Positions 17,842 to 27,450 are shown, counted from the first letter of the stretch. The stretch: DNA of 64,000 bases from Oceanobacillus sojae (GCF_007991515.1 NZ_BJYM01000002.1:124001-188000), one strand, 5' to 3'. The notes: a model not told the origin generated them from the letters alone. Numbers and translations: made by a program.

Positions 17842-18879
17842 ATGAAATCTGTTCACACTGATATTATACAATTCCGGGGAAGCCATTATCAATTCGGACT
17901 TTTTCAAGCGGATAAACTAAAAAACTCTCCTATACTTGAATCCAGGAAAATATTGCTTAGTAAACGATGGAGAAACTTTCTTGTCGATGAAGAAGAAGTG
18001 GAAGCTGTATTCAAAACATTTTCTCCAGCTATTTGGGAAGAGCTGCAAGGATTAAGCGACGGATTAGGTATTCCCTGGAATGACGCTGTTCGGGAATTTG
18101 GCGGCTACTATTATGAATACGGCCGCAGTGGCTGTTCTATCAATACAAAGCAGGATTTTCTGGTACGGAATTATGATAACGCCCCTAATTCCTATGAAGG
18201 GCGTTATGTATTATACGCACCATCTGATACGGGATATGCCAGTGCAGGCCCTTCCATGCAAATTACTGGACGCACTGATGGGATAAATGAAAAAGGACTG
18301 ACCATGGGCTATAATTTCGTCAACCGTAAAAAATCTGGTGACGGCTTTGTCTGTAATATGATTGGCAGGCTGATTTTAGAAAACTGTGCCACAGTGGAAG
18401 AAGCCGTTCAATTATTACGTGATGTACCTCACCGTAATACCTTCAACTATGTGTTATTAGATACATCCGGAAAATCACTTGTCGTCGAAGTATCTCCTCG
18501 CTCTTTCTTTGTCCGGGAAGACAATAGCTGTACCAACCATTTCAATGCATTAACAGAAGAAAACCGGTACCGTTCAGATGAATCAATGGAAAGACTGGAG
18601 AGAATAATAACAAAACAGAAGGATGCTCATACACCTTATGAAGCGTTTCGCATGTTAAATGATATCGAACACGGAATCTTTTCTGAAAAATACGGAGCAT
18701 GGGCAGGAACATTGCATACAGCTCTTTATTTACCGAAAGCACTTTCTGCATGGATTGCATTGGGAGGCAATCGTCAGCCATTTATTTTCTCCTTTAAAAA
18801 ATGGCTGCAGGGTAATAAATTACATGCAACAAAGATAAAAGGGCTTATCAATGCTACAGATACATTTATTAACACGTAA
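17842..18879 (+). CDS. C45-family / acyl-coenzyme A:6-aminopenicillanate acyltransferase-like hydrolase
   Basis: A 345-residue Ntn-hydrolase. The region GRSGCSINTKQDFLVRNYDN places a cysteine at residue 98 that would become the N-terminal nucleophile after self-cleavage, as in the C45 peptidase and linear amide hydrolase group. LTMGYNFVNRK and NTFNYVLLDTSGKSLVVEVSP fit the beta subunit. GGAG precedes the ATG. There is no signal peptide. Likely an amide hydrolase or acyltransferase; the substrate is unknown. Confidence 0.82.
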   Translation: MKSVHTDIIQFRGSHYQFGLFQADKLKNSPILESRKILLSKRWRNFLVDEEEVEAVFKTFSPAIWEELQGLSDGLGIPWNDAVREFGGYYYEYGRSGCSINTKQDFLVRNYDNAPNSYEGRYVLYAPSDTGYASAGPSMQITGRTDGINEKGLTMGYNFVNRKKSGDGFVCNMIGRLILENCATVEEAVQLLRDVPHRNTFNYVLLDTSGKSLVVEVSPRSFFVREDNSCTNHFNALTEENRYRSDESMERLERIITKQKDAHTPYEAFRMLNDIEHGIFSEKYGAWAGTLHTALYLPKALSAWIALGGNRQPFIFSFKKWLQGNKLHATKIKGLINATDTFINT

Positions 18880-19019
18880 GAGCCTTTGCTGCAATCATTT
18901 CAATGGCTTTACAATTGAGTTAGAAAGGATTATTCTATCTACAAAGGAAAAGTTAATACAAGCAGCCAGCAACCTATGGTTTTTGACACCAACTGGCTAT
19001 CTATGAGGAGGACAAACAG

Positions 19020-19850
19020 ATGATAATGAAAAAAACATTAACCCTTGCTGGTTCTGATTCTAGCGGTGGAGCAGGAATTGCAGCCGATTTAAAAACCTTT
19101 CAGGAGCATAATGTGTATGGTATGACAGCTTTAACGTCCATCGTGACAATGGATCCGCAAGGCTGGAGCCACCATGTCACACCAATCGACGTAGACGTAG
19201 TAGAAAAACAGCTTAATACCATTCTTTCTGTCGGCGTAGATGCAATGAAATCCGGAATGCTCGGTTCTGTTGATATCATTAATTTAGGAGCAAGAAAAAT
19301 TGATGAATACAACATTGAGAAATATGTTCTGGATCCTGTCATGGTATGTAAAGGTGAAGATGAGGTGCTTCAGCCGGAAAATACAGATGCAATGCGAGAA
19401 GAATTACTTCCCCGTTCTTTAGTGGTTACTCCTAATCTGTTTGAAGCAGCACAATTAGCCCAGATGGCTCCAATAAAAACCATTAACCAAATGAAAGAAG
19501 CGGCTAAAAAAATTCATGCAATAGGTGCAAAAAATGTTGTCGTTAAAGGAGGAAAACAGCTGGAGCATGATAAAGCTGTCGATTTATTCTATGATGGAGC
19601 AAACTTTGACCTATTGGAAAGTGAAAAAATTGACACTACTTATAATCATGGAGCAGGCTGTACATTTGCTGCGGCAATCACGGCAAATTTAGCCCATGGA
19701 GTAGATGTTCATGATGCTGTTAAAGCAGCTAAAACCTTTGTTGCTGCAGCTATTGCAAACGGCTGGAAATTAAATGAATATGTTGGACCTGTTATGCACG
19801 GTGCTTACAACAAAACGGACAGTAAGAAAGTAGAAGTATTCAGCGTATAA
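19020..19850 (+). CDS. pdxK: Pyridoxine/pyridoxal kinase (ThiD-like)
   Basis: A 276-residue ribokinase-fold enzyme: LTLAGSDSSGGAGIAADLKTF at the N-terminus, TALTSIVTMDPQGW, and the anion-hole motif NHGAGCTFAAAI near residue 213. It is closest in pattern to the Bacillus PdxK paralogue of ThiD, which phosphorylates vitamin B6 vitamers. GAGGAGG lies 8 nt before the first ATG; a second ATG two codons on is possible. It is a single-gene unit with its own terminator. Confidence 0.85.
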   Translation: MIMKKTLTLAGSDSSGGAGIAADLKTFQEHNVYGMTALTSIVTMDPQGWSHHVTPIDVDVVEKQLNTILSVGVDAMKSGMLGSVDIINLGARKIDEYNIEKYVLDPVMVCKGEDEVLQPENTDAMREELLPRSLVVTPNLFEAAQLAQMAPIKTINQMKEAAKKIHAIGAKNVVVKGGKQLEHDKAVDLFYDGANFDLLESEKIDTTYNHGAGCTFAAAITANLAHGVDVHDAVKAAKTFVAAAIANGWKLNEYVGPVMHGAYNKTDSKKVEVFSV

Positions 19851-19851
19851 T

Positions 19852-19887
19852 AAAAAGACCTTAGAACAAGCGTTCTAAGGTCTTTTT
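19852..19887 (+). terminator. Intrinsic terminator (pdxK, possibly both strands)
   Basis: AAAAAGACCTTAGAAC and GTTCTAAGGTCTTTTT form a 16-bp stem with a short loop directly after pdxK. The A/T flanks let it serve the converging exporter gene too. Confidence 0.85.
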
Positions 19888-19888
19888 A

Positions 19889-21286
19889 TTATCTATCCCG
19901 GTCATGGATAAAGAATGTCAATATCAGCGCAATAATAGAAATAATTCCTGTGACAAGGAAGGAAACATTGACACCATGCACCATACCTTCAATACCCTGT
20001 TCAGGAATAGATGCTGTAGACATAATTGTGATAGGCAATGCCGTTCCAATTGCTCCTGCAACCTGTCTCAAAGTATTATTTACTGCTGTACCATGAGAAA
20101 TATATTTTTCTGGCAATGCATTTAATCCTGCTGTTGTTACAGGCATCATCGCCATGGCCACCCCAAGCATTCTTAATGCATGGATTGTTGCAATAAAGGC
20201 AAAACTTGTTTCTGGCGTCAATGTACTCAGCATAAATGTGGTCCCGACAATCAGTACCAAACCAATCATTGCTAAATATCTTGCTCCATAACGATCAAAA
20301 AGCCTTCCGGTAATCGGGTTCATTATCCCTTGGATGATGGCTCCTCCCAGCAATGCCAGTCCGGAATGGAAAGCATTGAATCCCAGCATCTGCTGCATAT
20401 AAAGCGGCAGGATAACAGCAGCTCCGATCATCGTCATAAATGTAACCATACCTAATACTGTAGTAACTGTAAATATTTGATACTTAAATACACGGAATTC
20501 AAGTATTGGCGATTTTAAATGCATCTGTCTGATAATAAACCAAGCCAGCATAACTCCGCCAATGACTAAGGAACCAATGACCTGATAACTTATCCAGCCT
20601 GCATTTCCAGCAGTACTAAACCCATAGAGAATACCACCGAAACCTAGTGTAGATAATAGAATAGATAACTTATCCAATTCAGGGAAGGTTCGTTTCGTCA
20701 CATTTTTAAGTAAAAAGTAAGCGATAATTATGTTTAAAATAGCAATTGGCAGTACCATGAAGAATAAAGTCCTCCAAGGGAAATGCTCTACTATATAACC
20801 AGACAGCGTCGGTCCAATGGCCGGTGCGAAGGAAATAACTAAACCAAACATCCCCATTGCGCTGCCCCGTTTTTCTTTTGGATAAATCAAAATTAAAATG
20901 GTTTGCATCAGCGGCATCATAATTCCGGCGCCGGCTGCCTGCAAAACACGCCCTGTTAAAAGTGATAAAAATTCTGGTGCAATCCCACAAATAAGTGTAC
21001 CTGCCGTAAACAGAGACATAGCAGTTAAAAATAAAGTGCGTGTCGTAAATGTACCGATTAAAAAAGCAGTTATCGGAATCATAATACCATTTACGAGCAT
21101 AAATGCGGATTGCAGCCATTGGACAGTATTCGCATCAAGATCTAAATCGGACATAATATGCGGCAATGCTGTTCCTAATAAGGTCTGATTCAAAATGGCT
21201 ACAAACGCTCCAGATAATAAAACAACTAGAATCGGCACACGGCTTGTACTTTTCGTTTCCGGCAGTGAACCATTATTCTCATCCAT
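19889..21286 (-). CDS. DHA2-family MFS multidrug exporter
   Basis: A 465-residue polytopic protein of the EmrB/QacA (DHA2) type. It begins with a charged cytoplasmic tail, then VLLSGAFVAILNQTLLGTALP, and has the motif LLTGRVLQAAGAGIMMPL typical of drug:H+ antiporters. It is comparable in length to Bacillus LmrB-like exporters. It is monocistronic. An imperfect inverted repeat about 50 nt upstream (AATCGGTGAATCGTCGATT) could bind a TetR-type regulator, but none is encoded nearby. Confidence 0.88.
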   Translation of the reverse strand: MDENNGSLPETKSTSRVPILVVLLSGAFVAILNQTLLGTALPHIMSDLDLDANTVQWLQSAFMLVNGIMIPITAFLIGTFTTRTLFLTAMSLFTAGTLICGIAPEFLSLLTGRVLQAAGAGIMMPLMQTILILIYPKEKRGSAMGMFGLVISFAPAIGPTLSGYIVEHFPWRTLFFMVLPIAILNIIIAYFLLKNVTKRTFPELDKLSILLSTLGFGGILYGFSTAGNAGWISYQVIGSLVIGGVMLAWFIIRQMHLKSPILEFRVFKYQIFTVTTVLGMVTFMTMIGAAVILPLYMQQMLGFNAFHSGLALLGGAIIQGIMNPITGRLFDRYGARYLAMIGLVLIVGTTFMLSTLTPETSFAFIATIHALRMLGVAMAMMPVTTAGLNALPEKYISHGTAVNNTLRQVAGAIGTALPITIMSTASIPEQGIEGMVHGVNVSFLVTGIISIIALILTFFIHDRDR

Positions 21287-21530
21287 TTACAACCCCTCTT
21301 TCGTTAAGCATATATTCTGAAAAAATCTATATTCATCCATCAATCGGTGAATCGTCGATTTTCTTATATATAGTTCTTTCCCATTTTCACCTCATCGTAA
21401 ATCAGTTTTTAAGAAAATTGCTTAGTCTATAAGACTTTAGTGTTCTTGCAAAGGAGATATCCGCCCCAACATTATTATATTCTTTCTTATTCTTTTAAAA
21501 AATTATTTTACGAGTATAAAAACAGACAAA

Positions 21531-21554
21531 ACCGGTGACTGTAAAATCACCGGC
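21531..21554 (-). terminator. Terminator after the FMN reductase gene
   Basis: CCGGTGA and TCACCGG flank an 8-nt loop. On the minus strand the stem is followed by TTTTGTCTGTTTTT. Confidence 0.75.
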
Positions 21555-21560
21555 GTAAAA

Positions 21561-22106
21561 TTATTTCTGTAAAGTATCACACCAACTGACAAAGTTGTGA
21601 ACAACAGAATCAAGAAAATCAATTGTTTGTTCATCAGTCAGATTCCCTTGCTCATCTACCTTGTTCTGAACGGAACCAATTAATACTTCGTTTCCCGGCA
21701 GGGTTAATACCCCAACTCCGCGAGAGTTTAAAATTTGACGAAGCTGTAATTGAGCTTTCACTGTACCAAGAGCTCCCATAGAAGCTCCAACAATCATTCC
21801 GGGTTTGTTTACCAGTACTAAATCAACACGTGAGAACCAGTCAATTGCATTTTTTAACATTCCCGAAATAGAACCATTATATTCAGGTGTAGCAAATAAA
21901 ACTGCATCACTTTCTTTAATACGCTCCCTTAATTCTTTTACAATCTCAGGCGGATTTAATTCTTCATCCTGATTATAAAAAGGCAGCTTTTCTATCGGTA
22001 AAATATTAATTTCAATTTTATCCTGATAACGATCCTTCATATATTTAACAAGTTGTTTGTTATAAGATTCTGCGCGATTACTTCCAATCATTGCTGTAAC
22101 TTTCAT
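21561..22106 (-). CDS. NADPH-dependent FMN reductase
   Basis: A 181-residue flavodoxin-fold protein. MIGSNRAESYNKQLVKYM is the phosphate-binding loop for FMN, and LFATPEYNGSISGMLKNAIDWFSR is the diagnostic motif of NADPH-dependent FMN reductases (chromate/azoreductase-like). It should be cytoplasmic and dimeric. The physiological acceptor is unknown. AGGTATAC lies before the ATG. It is monocistronic. Confidence 0.9.
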   Translation of the reverse strand: MKVTAMIGSNRAESYNKQLVKYMKDRYQDKIEINILPIEKLPFYNQDEELNPPEIVKELRERIKESDAVLFATPEYNGSISGMLKNAIDWFSRVDLVLVNKPGMIVGASMGALGTVKAQLQLRQILNSRGVGVLTLPGNEVLIGSVQNKVDEQGNLTDEQTIDFLDSVVHNFVSWCDTLQK

Positions 22107-22584
22107 CTGTATACCTCCAATATGTCTGCTGTAATTATGTTATGTTTATCACAAATACTTATCGATTGATTTTAAACACAATTAATATTATTACCATAAT
22201 GATTTATCTACCTCAAGAAATCTGCTCAGGAATTTCCAGCATATATGCAGGATAAATAATAAATCTTTACCAAAAGGCACAAACAACTTTAAGCAAATCG
22301 CGCTTCTTCATCAGCAATTACTAAGAGTATTTCATTAAAAGCTTCCATATTTCAATAAGAAAAACTAAGGAAATGACTTGGTCTTTAAAATACTGGTATT
22401 CTTGCCAAAAAGATTTCCACTCCAGCATTTTTATATATTCTTGTATAAAAAAGACTCCTATCAAGAAATCCTTCAAGAGAGGATGCTTCTATCCCCTTGG
22501 AATGCTTTCTCAATAAGAGTTATTTTATCACATTATTAATAATAGAAGAATAGTGTATCCTCCTACTAAGTGAAATTACATTGT
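22107..22584. other. 478-bp intergenic region with nothing recognised
   Basis: This AT-rich stretch lies between the FMN reductase start and the cotD stop. I found no RNA motif, strong hairpin or protein-like frame. Confidence 0.5.
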
Positions 22585-23001
22585 TTAAAAGAACCAATTA
22601 CGTTTCCGGTTAGAACAGCAAGGACGCTTTCTTTCACATGAACAGTCTCTGGAACCTCTGTTATTTTCTTTCCGACAATGGTTAGAGTGGTTTCCACAAT
22701 TGTTTCCATTCCCGCCATTGTTAGAACCACCTACTCTGCGACAATTGCTTGAATTGTTTACATCACTGCCACAATCGTAATTCTCAACAACCGTTTCGTT
22801 CACATTGGATTCTCTAACTGGATAATAGTTTTCATTTCGAATAATAGTGCGGTGCACATTTTTAATTTCAGTTGGATGAATGTTTTTTACAGTCTTTACA
22901 CTTTTGCTGTGACGTACCTCATGTCTTGTTGGATGAACACGGACTTCCTCATCCCTGTTAGAATTACGGCAACGGCTGCATTGACAGTTATTTTGGCTCA
23001 T
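22585..23001 (-). CDS. CotD-family spore coat protein (first copy)
   Basis: A 138-residue protein, cysteine- and asparagine-rich. The N-terminal half has the CotD pattern: VHPTRHEVRH, VKNIHPTEIKNVHRTIIRNENYYP. The C-terminal half is low-complexity (SNNGGNGNNCGNHSNHC) and ends with a basic Cys/Arg segment. CotD is an inner spore-coat component made late in the mother cell. GGAGGGAG precedes the ATG and a sigma-K-like promoter lies upstream. A second CotD-like gene lies at 30887-31216. Confidence 0.88.
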   Translation of the reverse strand: MSQNNCQCSRCRNSNRDEEVRVHPTRHEVRHSKSVKTVKNIHPTEIKNVHRTIIRNENYYPVRESNVNETVVENYDCGSDVNNSSNCRRVGGSNNGGNGNNCGNHSNHCRKENNRGSRDCSCERKRPCCSNRKRNWFF

Positions 23002-23030
23002 TTGAACTCCCTCCTTTCCAATGCATAATA

Positions 23031-23059
23031 CATCTTATGAAAAGAAGTGGATTTGTCCT
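23031..23059 (-). promoter_or_regulatory. Sigma-K-like promoter of the first cotD gene
   Basis: On the minus strand GGACAAAT is followed after about 15 nt by CATAAGATG, close to the sigma-K -10 pattern CATAnnnTA with the AC-type -35. It is about 30 nt before the start codon. Confidence 0.5.
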
Positions 23060-23097
23060 ACACAAATAACTATTAAAACAATAAATGTACGTTTTTT

Positions 23098-23580
23098 CTA
23101 TATTATTGTACCGTTCCGCTTCATCGTTATAAATTCCATATCTTTATATTGAAATTGGTGCTCTTTGATAAAATTATTCTTTTCATATAAGCGGATTGCC
23201 CTTTTATTAAAAGAAGCGACAGTAAGCCTGATTGGCTTTCCATTGTACTCCAGCTCAATAAAGTGAAGGATCCGTTTTAGAAACTGATCTCCATGTCCTT
23301 TTCCCGTCAAAACAGGATTCATTCCCAAGCCCAAATCCACACAGTCTTCTATATATACAGCGTTTCTTTCTCCGGCTGGGATTTTTGCTGAACGGCCGGT
23401 ACAAAAGAAACCAATTAATTTATATGATGAGTCTACTATTGCATAATAGCTGCCGCCAAGCAGTTCAACAATGGCGCTAGTTGTTAATACATTGTTATAA
23501 AAATCATATGGCTTTTCGTACTTCCAGCAAAGTGCCTCAACTGCATATTTTTGTGTCATTCGAGCAATATGTATATCCAT
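23098..23580 (-). CDS. GNAT-family acetyltransferase
   Basis: A 160-residue protein starting MDIHIARMTQKYAVEALCW at 23580; GTGGGG lies upstream, and the longer frame above it is not protein-like. The acetyl-CoA loop is seen in LGMNPVLTGKGHGDQFLKRIL (V-x-x-x-x-G-x-G), followed by LTVASFNKRAIRLYEKNNF. The substrate is unknown. It has no partner gene. Confidence 0.85.
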   Translation of the reverse strand: MDIHIARMTQKYAVEALCWKYEKPYDFYNNVLTTSAIVELLGGSYYAIVDSSYKLIGFFCTGRSAKIPAGERNAVYIEDCVDLGLGMNPVLTGKGHGDQFLKRILHFIELEYNGKPIRLTVASFNKRAIRLYEKNNFIKEHQFQYKDMEFITMKRNGTII

Positions 23581-23681
23581 TAAGCATCCCCACTTTCCCT
23601 TTAGCCTACCTTTATTATTCCATAATTTTCTGAAGAGGGGAATATAGAATTTCATCAGCTATATTATTTTCTTTTCAATTC

Positions 23682-23716
23682 AAAAAAACAAGCAGAAGGA
23701 TTTCTTCTGCTTGTTT
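23682..23716 (-). terminator. Terminator of the ROK-glycosidase-MFS operon
   Basis: AAACAAGCAGAAG and CTTCTGCTTGTTT form a 13-bp stem with a 5-nt loop. On the minus strand a run of seven T follows. It lies downstream of the MFS gene ending at 23774. Confidence 0.85.
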
Positions 23717-23773
23717 CACGTCATCATCTATAAAATAACTTCTTTTAATGGCATACAACATCATTTCTGTCTG

Positions 23774-24946
23774 TTAAGCAGTCTTTTGTGGTGTTTTTAT
23801 AAATAAAGATATTATAAAAACAAGTCCCACAAACACGATAAGCAAGTTAAAACCGTTTTGTATACCAAAAGATTGCGACACAGTTCCAACTACCCAGCCG
23901 ATAAGTGCTCCTCCAAGGCCGGAAGCTACATAAATCAAACCTTGCAACGAACCGATTTTATCTGTGATTTTCGCTCCAATTCCTTGTGCCGTCGGGAAGA
24001 GAACTGATAAAGCAAGTCCAAATATCATTGCTATATAAGCAAACTCGGTGATAAATAAACGTGTAATAATAATCGCAATTAACGCCATCAATGAAAAAGT
24101 AACCAAGGTACGTTTTTCTCCAAATTTGTAACTGATATACCCTCCTGCAAAACGTCCTAAAGTAAACAGGATGGAAAAGCTGGCGATAACATAAGCAGCA
24201 ATTTCCGCTTTTTGCGCAGCGTCCATTCCGCCAATATCCAGAGAAGTATAGAAAATCGGGAAGAAATTAAGAAATCCTGCTTCCGCTGCTACATAGAAAA
24301 GAATGAATAAAATAACAAGCATAACCTGTCTATCTGCAAAGAGACTCATAAAGCTTTTTAGGTTTATCTCTTCTCCCTGCTCCACCTTTTCGTTTTCCAA
24401 TGATAATAGGACAAGAATAATCAATGCCACTAAAACTGCAACCCCAGCATAGAAGAAGCGCCAGCTGATATTATTTGCAAACATCGCATTAAGAATAAGT
24501 GGTGTAAAAATCATCCCCATTCCAAACAAAGCATTCGCCAGATTAAAAATGGCCCCCGCTTTACTCTGGAAAAAGGTAGGTATAATCGTAGCAACAGAAA
24601 CGGTCATAGCACCAATTCCGACACCCACCACCAGATAAAAGCCTAAGAAAAATGCAACAGAGAAAGCAAAGCTTGTACCCGCAAGTCCTATAATCATACT
24701 AATTGTACCTGCTAACATCATAAATTTGATGCCTTTTTTATCTACAACAAACCCTGCTATTAAACTGGCTAACAAAAAGCCGATTTGAAAGATAGATACC
24801 ATTGTTCCTACCTGACCAATATCCAGATTGATATCTGACTGAACCTTTTCTAATACAATCCCTTTCGTATTTTGGATTCCTCCAAGAATAAACATTGTTG
24901 TAAATATGAGAATAAATGCTTTCACGCGTTGTCTGCTGTTACTCAT
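23774..24946 (-). CDS. MFS transporter of the ROK operon
   Basis: A 390-residue transporter with about 12 hydrophobic segments. GFVVDKKGIKFMML matches the MFS loop 2-3 motif and GRFAGGYISYKFGEKRTL the second-half equivalent. The general pattern resembles FucP/FHS-type and other sugar MFS carriers. Its start codon overlaps the stop of the putative glycosidase by 1 nt, so it most likely imports that enzyme's substrate or product. Confidence 0.85.
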   Translation of the reverse strand: MSNSRQRVKAFILIFTTMFILGGIQNTKGIVLEKVQSDINLDIGQVGTMVSIFQIGFLLASLIAGFVVDKKGIKFMMLAGTISMIIGLAGTSFAFSVAFFLGFYLVVGVGIGAMTVSVATIIPTFFQSKAGAIFNLANALFGMGMIFTPLILNAMFANNISWRFFYAGVAVLVALIILVLLSLENEKVEQGEEINLKSFMSLFADRQVMLVILFILFYVAAEAGFLNFFPIFYTSLDIGGMDAAQKAEIAAYVIASFSILFTLGRFAGGYISYKFGEKRTLVTFSLMALIAIIITRLFITEFAYIAMIFGLALSVLFPTAQGIGAKITDKIGSLQGLIYVASGLGGALIGWVVGTVSQSFGIQNGFNLLIVFVGLVFIISLFIKTPQKTA

Positions 24947-26226
24947 TAGCTGTTATCTCCTCTCCGGTATTGGCCAATGGCATGAAATAATTCTCGGTCT
25001 GCCCAGCCATAACAATAATAAATCAATTCATCTGCTTCACTTTCATCAGCTGCTTTCACTGCCTCGACCAGCTTTTCGGATTCAATATTCCACATTTGAA
25101 TACCGCTGAATATATGCGTGTCGGGCTGTGATTTTTTGCGTGCCAGCTTATTTTGCTCAGCAACAAAGCGAATTGGAAATCCCTCTTTTTTAAACTGGCT
25201 GTAAGATAAGTCGTCATATAAACCAAATAGTCTGTTAAATGCTTTAAAAGCATTTTCTGATTCATTTGAGTCATCAGCAAAATAGTCTATCATTCCTTGT
25301 ACATCTGCACCGCCTCCTAATTTGTGATACGGAAAATGCTTGAGGCTCGAGGAATATCTTGTTAATTGGGAATAATCCTGCCCTAAGATCCAGCTGTATG
25401 CCGGCGGCCACAAATCAAGCAAAAATGCAAAACGATTATCTACCTGCTTCAAGCGCTGTGTAAGATTTGCAATAAATGTTGTAACACTATTTTGTCTAAA
25501 ACGATGCCAATCCTTTAAGCTTTGATCTTGAGTTAATATATCTACAACCTGATTAAATTGTTTATCTTTCAATAAAGCTCTTATTTCAGCTAATTTTTCT
25601 TTTATATCATCTATATTCAGATTTCTAGCAGACATTTTCTTTTCACAATGAGGGCAGAAGCAAGTTAAAAGTCCCCGCGGATCAACCTTCTCCCCTGCCC
25701 AATCAGGATAACGAATGCGGTCAATCATATAGGTGGTATAACCATAACGCTGATAAGTATCTGTAAATACTTTTTCCCAAAAATCAATAACATCTGGTGC
25801 ATTAGGACACAGCCATTTTTCTACTGCTATTCCTTGATCATCAACCACCAAATTATCTTGAATTGCTGTTCCTGTAAAATCACCATTTAAAATATTTGCC
25901 CATGGAATAATTTGAATATCCGTTTCTGTCATTTCATTTTTCAAAATCATTAATGGATCTGCATCAGATGTCAACCCAGTATTTCGCTTTTGATCAATCG
26001 CCTCTCCCTTATAGGAAGGCAAAATGACATGCATTTCTCCTTTTCCCTGCACAAATTTATGCTTCGGATTATGTGGAAGAACTCCAATAGGATAAGGATT
26101 CCTTTCAAAAATGGTATTCATTTGCGGAAAAATATAATTGATGTCTGTCATTTCTCCTATTAAATTCTTTATTTGCGTCACACCTTCGTCTAAAACATCA
26201 TGTGGATGAATATGAATTCCTGCCAT
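24946..26226 (-). CDS. Putative TIM-barrel glycoside hydrolase-like protein, function unknown
   Basis: A 426-residue cytoplasmic protein. The first half looks like a barrel: IHIHPHDVLDEG, IIPWANILNGDF, TTYMIDRIRYPDW and FAFLLDLWPPAYSWILGQ are typical strand-end stretches with acidic or aromatic residues. LLTCFCPHCEKKM is a CxC-x2-C cluster that may bind metal, and a helical insert follows. I do not recognise a named family. It is between a ROK regulator and an MFS carrier, which supports a role in carbohydrate use. Confidence 0.6.
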   Translation of the reverse strand: MAGIHIHPHDVLDEGVTQIKNLIGEMTDINYIFPQMNTIFERNPYPIGVLPHNPKHKFVQGKGEMHVILPSYKGEAIDQKRNTGLTSDADPLMILKNEMTETDIQIIPWANILNGDFTGTAIQDNLVVDDQGIAVEKWLCPNAPDVIDFWEKVFTDTYQRYGYTTYMIDRIRYPDWAGEKVDPRGLLTCFCPHCEKKMSARNLNIDDIKEKLAEIRALLKDKQFNQVVDILTQDQSLKDWHRFRQNSVTTFIANLTQRLKQVDNRFAFLLDLWPPAYSWILGQDYSQLTRYSSSLKHFPYHKLGGGADVQGMIDYFADDSNESENAFKAFNRLFGLYDDLSYSQFKKEGFPIRFVAEQNKLARKKSQPDTHIFSGIQMWNIESEKLVEAVKAADESEADELIYYCYGWADRELFHAIGQYRRGDNS

Positions 26227-26243
26227 GTTTTTCTGCCTCCTTA

Positions 26244-27422
26244 TTAATATAGCTGTGCATCCTTGATGAAATTAATAGATGGAAATACAGTGCTCAATCC
26301 TAAAACAGCTGCCCCATATAGTGGAGCCTGTTCCTTTAAGCTCGAGAGTTCTACTTGGACCTTTGTATTAGAGAAGGTCTGATTTGCGATTTTTTGATTT
26401 ACATCCTCCAGGAAAAGCCCTGCAGATTTCGTAACACCTCCCATAAGTAAAACCTTTTCCGGGTTAATCACAGCATTAATATTTAAAATTCCTATTGCTA
26501 AATAGTCACTAAATTTATCAACAATATATTTTGCTGTAAGATCGCCCTGTGAAGCTAGCTTAAAAATAGCTTCAGGAGTGATCTTCTCTCCCTTTAACTT
26601 ATGGTAGCTCTCTTCAATGCCGGAACCTGCACATAATATCTCAAAATAACCTTTATCCGTAGGAGCATACAGCTGTTCACGATTAAAGAGCATATAGCCA
26701 ACTTCTCCAGCTGCATTATTCGCCCCGCGTATGATTTTCCCATCCATAAATAATGCTGAACCAGCTCCTGTTCCAAGGCCTATTAATACGGCACTGGATG
26801 AAGTTTGTGCTTCTTCCTTATACAGCTCACCGATTAAAGCTGCCCGAATATCATTTTCTATAACAATCTCGATTCCTGTTCTTTTATACAGCATTTCTTT
26901 TAAATGAAGGTTAGACCATTCAGGTAAATTCGGCGAACCTTCAAGGACGACGCCAGCTTTGTAATCAACAATCCCTGGAGTTGCTATGCTGATAACTTTC
27001 ATTTTTTCCTTAGGAACTTGTTTTTCTGCTATAAACGCTTCAATATCTTCTGTAAGTGAATCGATAAATGCTTCACTGCTGTCTGTTTTATAGGTTGGCG
27101 TCTGATACTGTCCTAATATTTCTGCCTCCAGGTTAAACAGGCAGATATTAATTTTTGTTCCTCCAAGATCAACCGCAACTCCATAAAACGAATCTTTTGC
27201 AAAGCTGAGTTTGGTTCCTCTCCGACTAGTATCATCATCTTCTTTTTCATCAGTAACCAGCTGTTCATCTATCAGCTCAGAGACTATTTCTGAAACCGTC
27301 GCCTTCGTTATCCCGGACTCCTTTGAAATTTGAGCCCTTGTAAGCGGTCCCTCCTCGCGAATCGTATTCAATACAATTTCTTTATTCATTTTTCTGATCG
27401 TACTTGGCATATTTACAGACAT
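26244..27422 (-). CDS. ROK-family transcriptional regulator (XylR/NagC type)
   Basis: A 392-residue protein with an N-terminal winged helix-turn-helix (NTIREEGPLTRAQISKESGITKATVSEIVSEL, residues about 15-45) and a C-terminal sugar-kinase-like ROK domain. The latter has VDLGGTKINICLF for phosphate binding and GLGTGAGSALFMDGKIIRGANNAAGEVG. The usual ROK zinc cluster CxCGxxGC is not seen at EILCAGSGIEE. It probably represses its own operon through the palindrome at 27436-27450. Confidence 0.9.
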   Translation of the reverse strand: MSVNMPSTIRKMNKEIVLNTIREEGPLTRAQISKESGITKATVSEIVSELIDEQLVTDEKEDDDTSRRGTKLSFAKDSFYGVAVDLGGTKINICLFNLEAEILGQYQTPTYKTDSSEAFIDSLTEDIEAFIAEKQVPKEKMKVISIATPGIVDYKAGVVLEGSPNLPEWSNLHLKEMLYKRTGIEIVIENDIRAALIGELYKEEAQTSSSAVLIGLGTGAGSALFMDGKIIRGANNAAGEVGYMLFNREQLYAPTDKGYFEILCAGSGIEESYHKLKGEKITPEAIFKLASQGDLTAKYIVDKFSDYLAIGILNINAVINPEKVLLMGGVTKSAGLFLEDVNQKIANQTFSNTKVQVELSSLKEQAPLYGAAVLGLSTVFPSINFIKDAQLY

Positions 27423-27435
27423 AATCCTTCTCCTT

Positions 27436-27450
27436 GTTTATATTATAAAC
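27436..27450 (-). promoter_or_regulatory. Candidate ROK operator overlapping a -10-like box
   Basis: GTTTATAATATAAAC on the minus strand is a perfect 15-nt palindrome, 14 nt before the regulator's start codon and overlapping the hexamer TATAAT. Confidence 0.55.

Noticed and set aside
21340-21365. AATCGGTGAATCGTCGATT as a TetR operator for the DHA2 exporter
   Set aside because: The repeat is imperfect, no -10/-35 was resolved around it and no regulator is adjacent; mentioned only in the exporter entry.
22440-22510. Possible leader RNA upstream of nothing obvious (CAAGAAATCCTTCAAGAGAGG area)
   Set aside because: No stem, T-box or riboswitch motif could be built, and there is no appropriately placed downstream gene.
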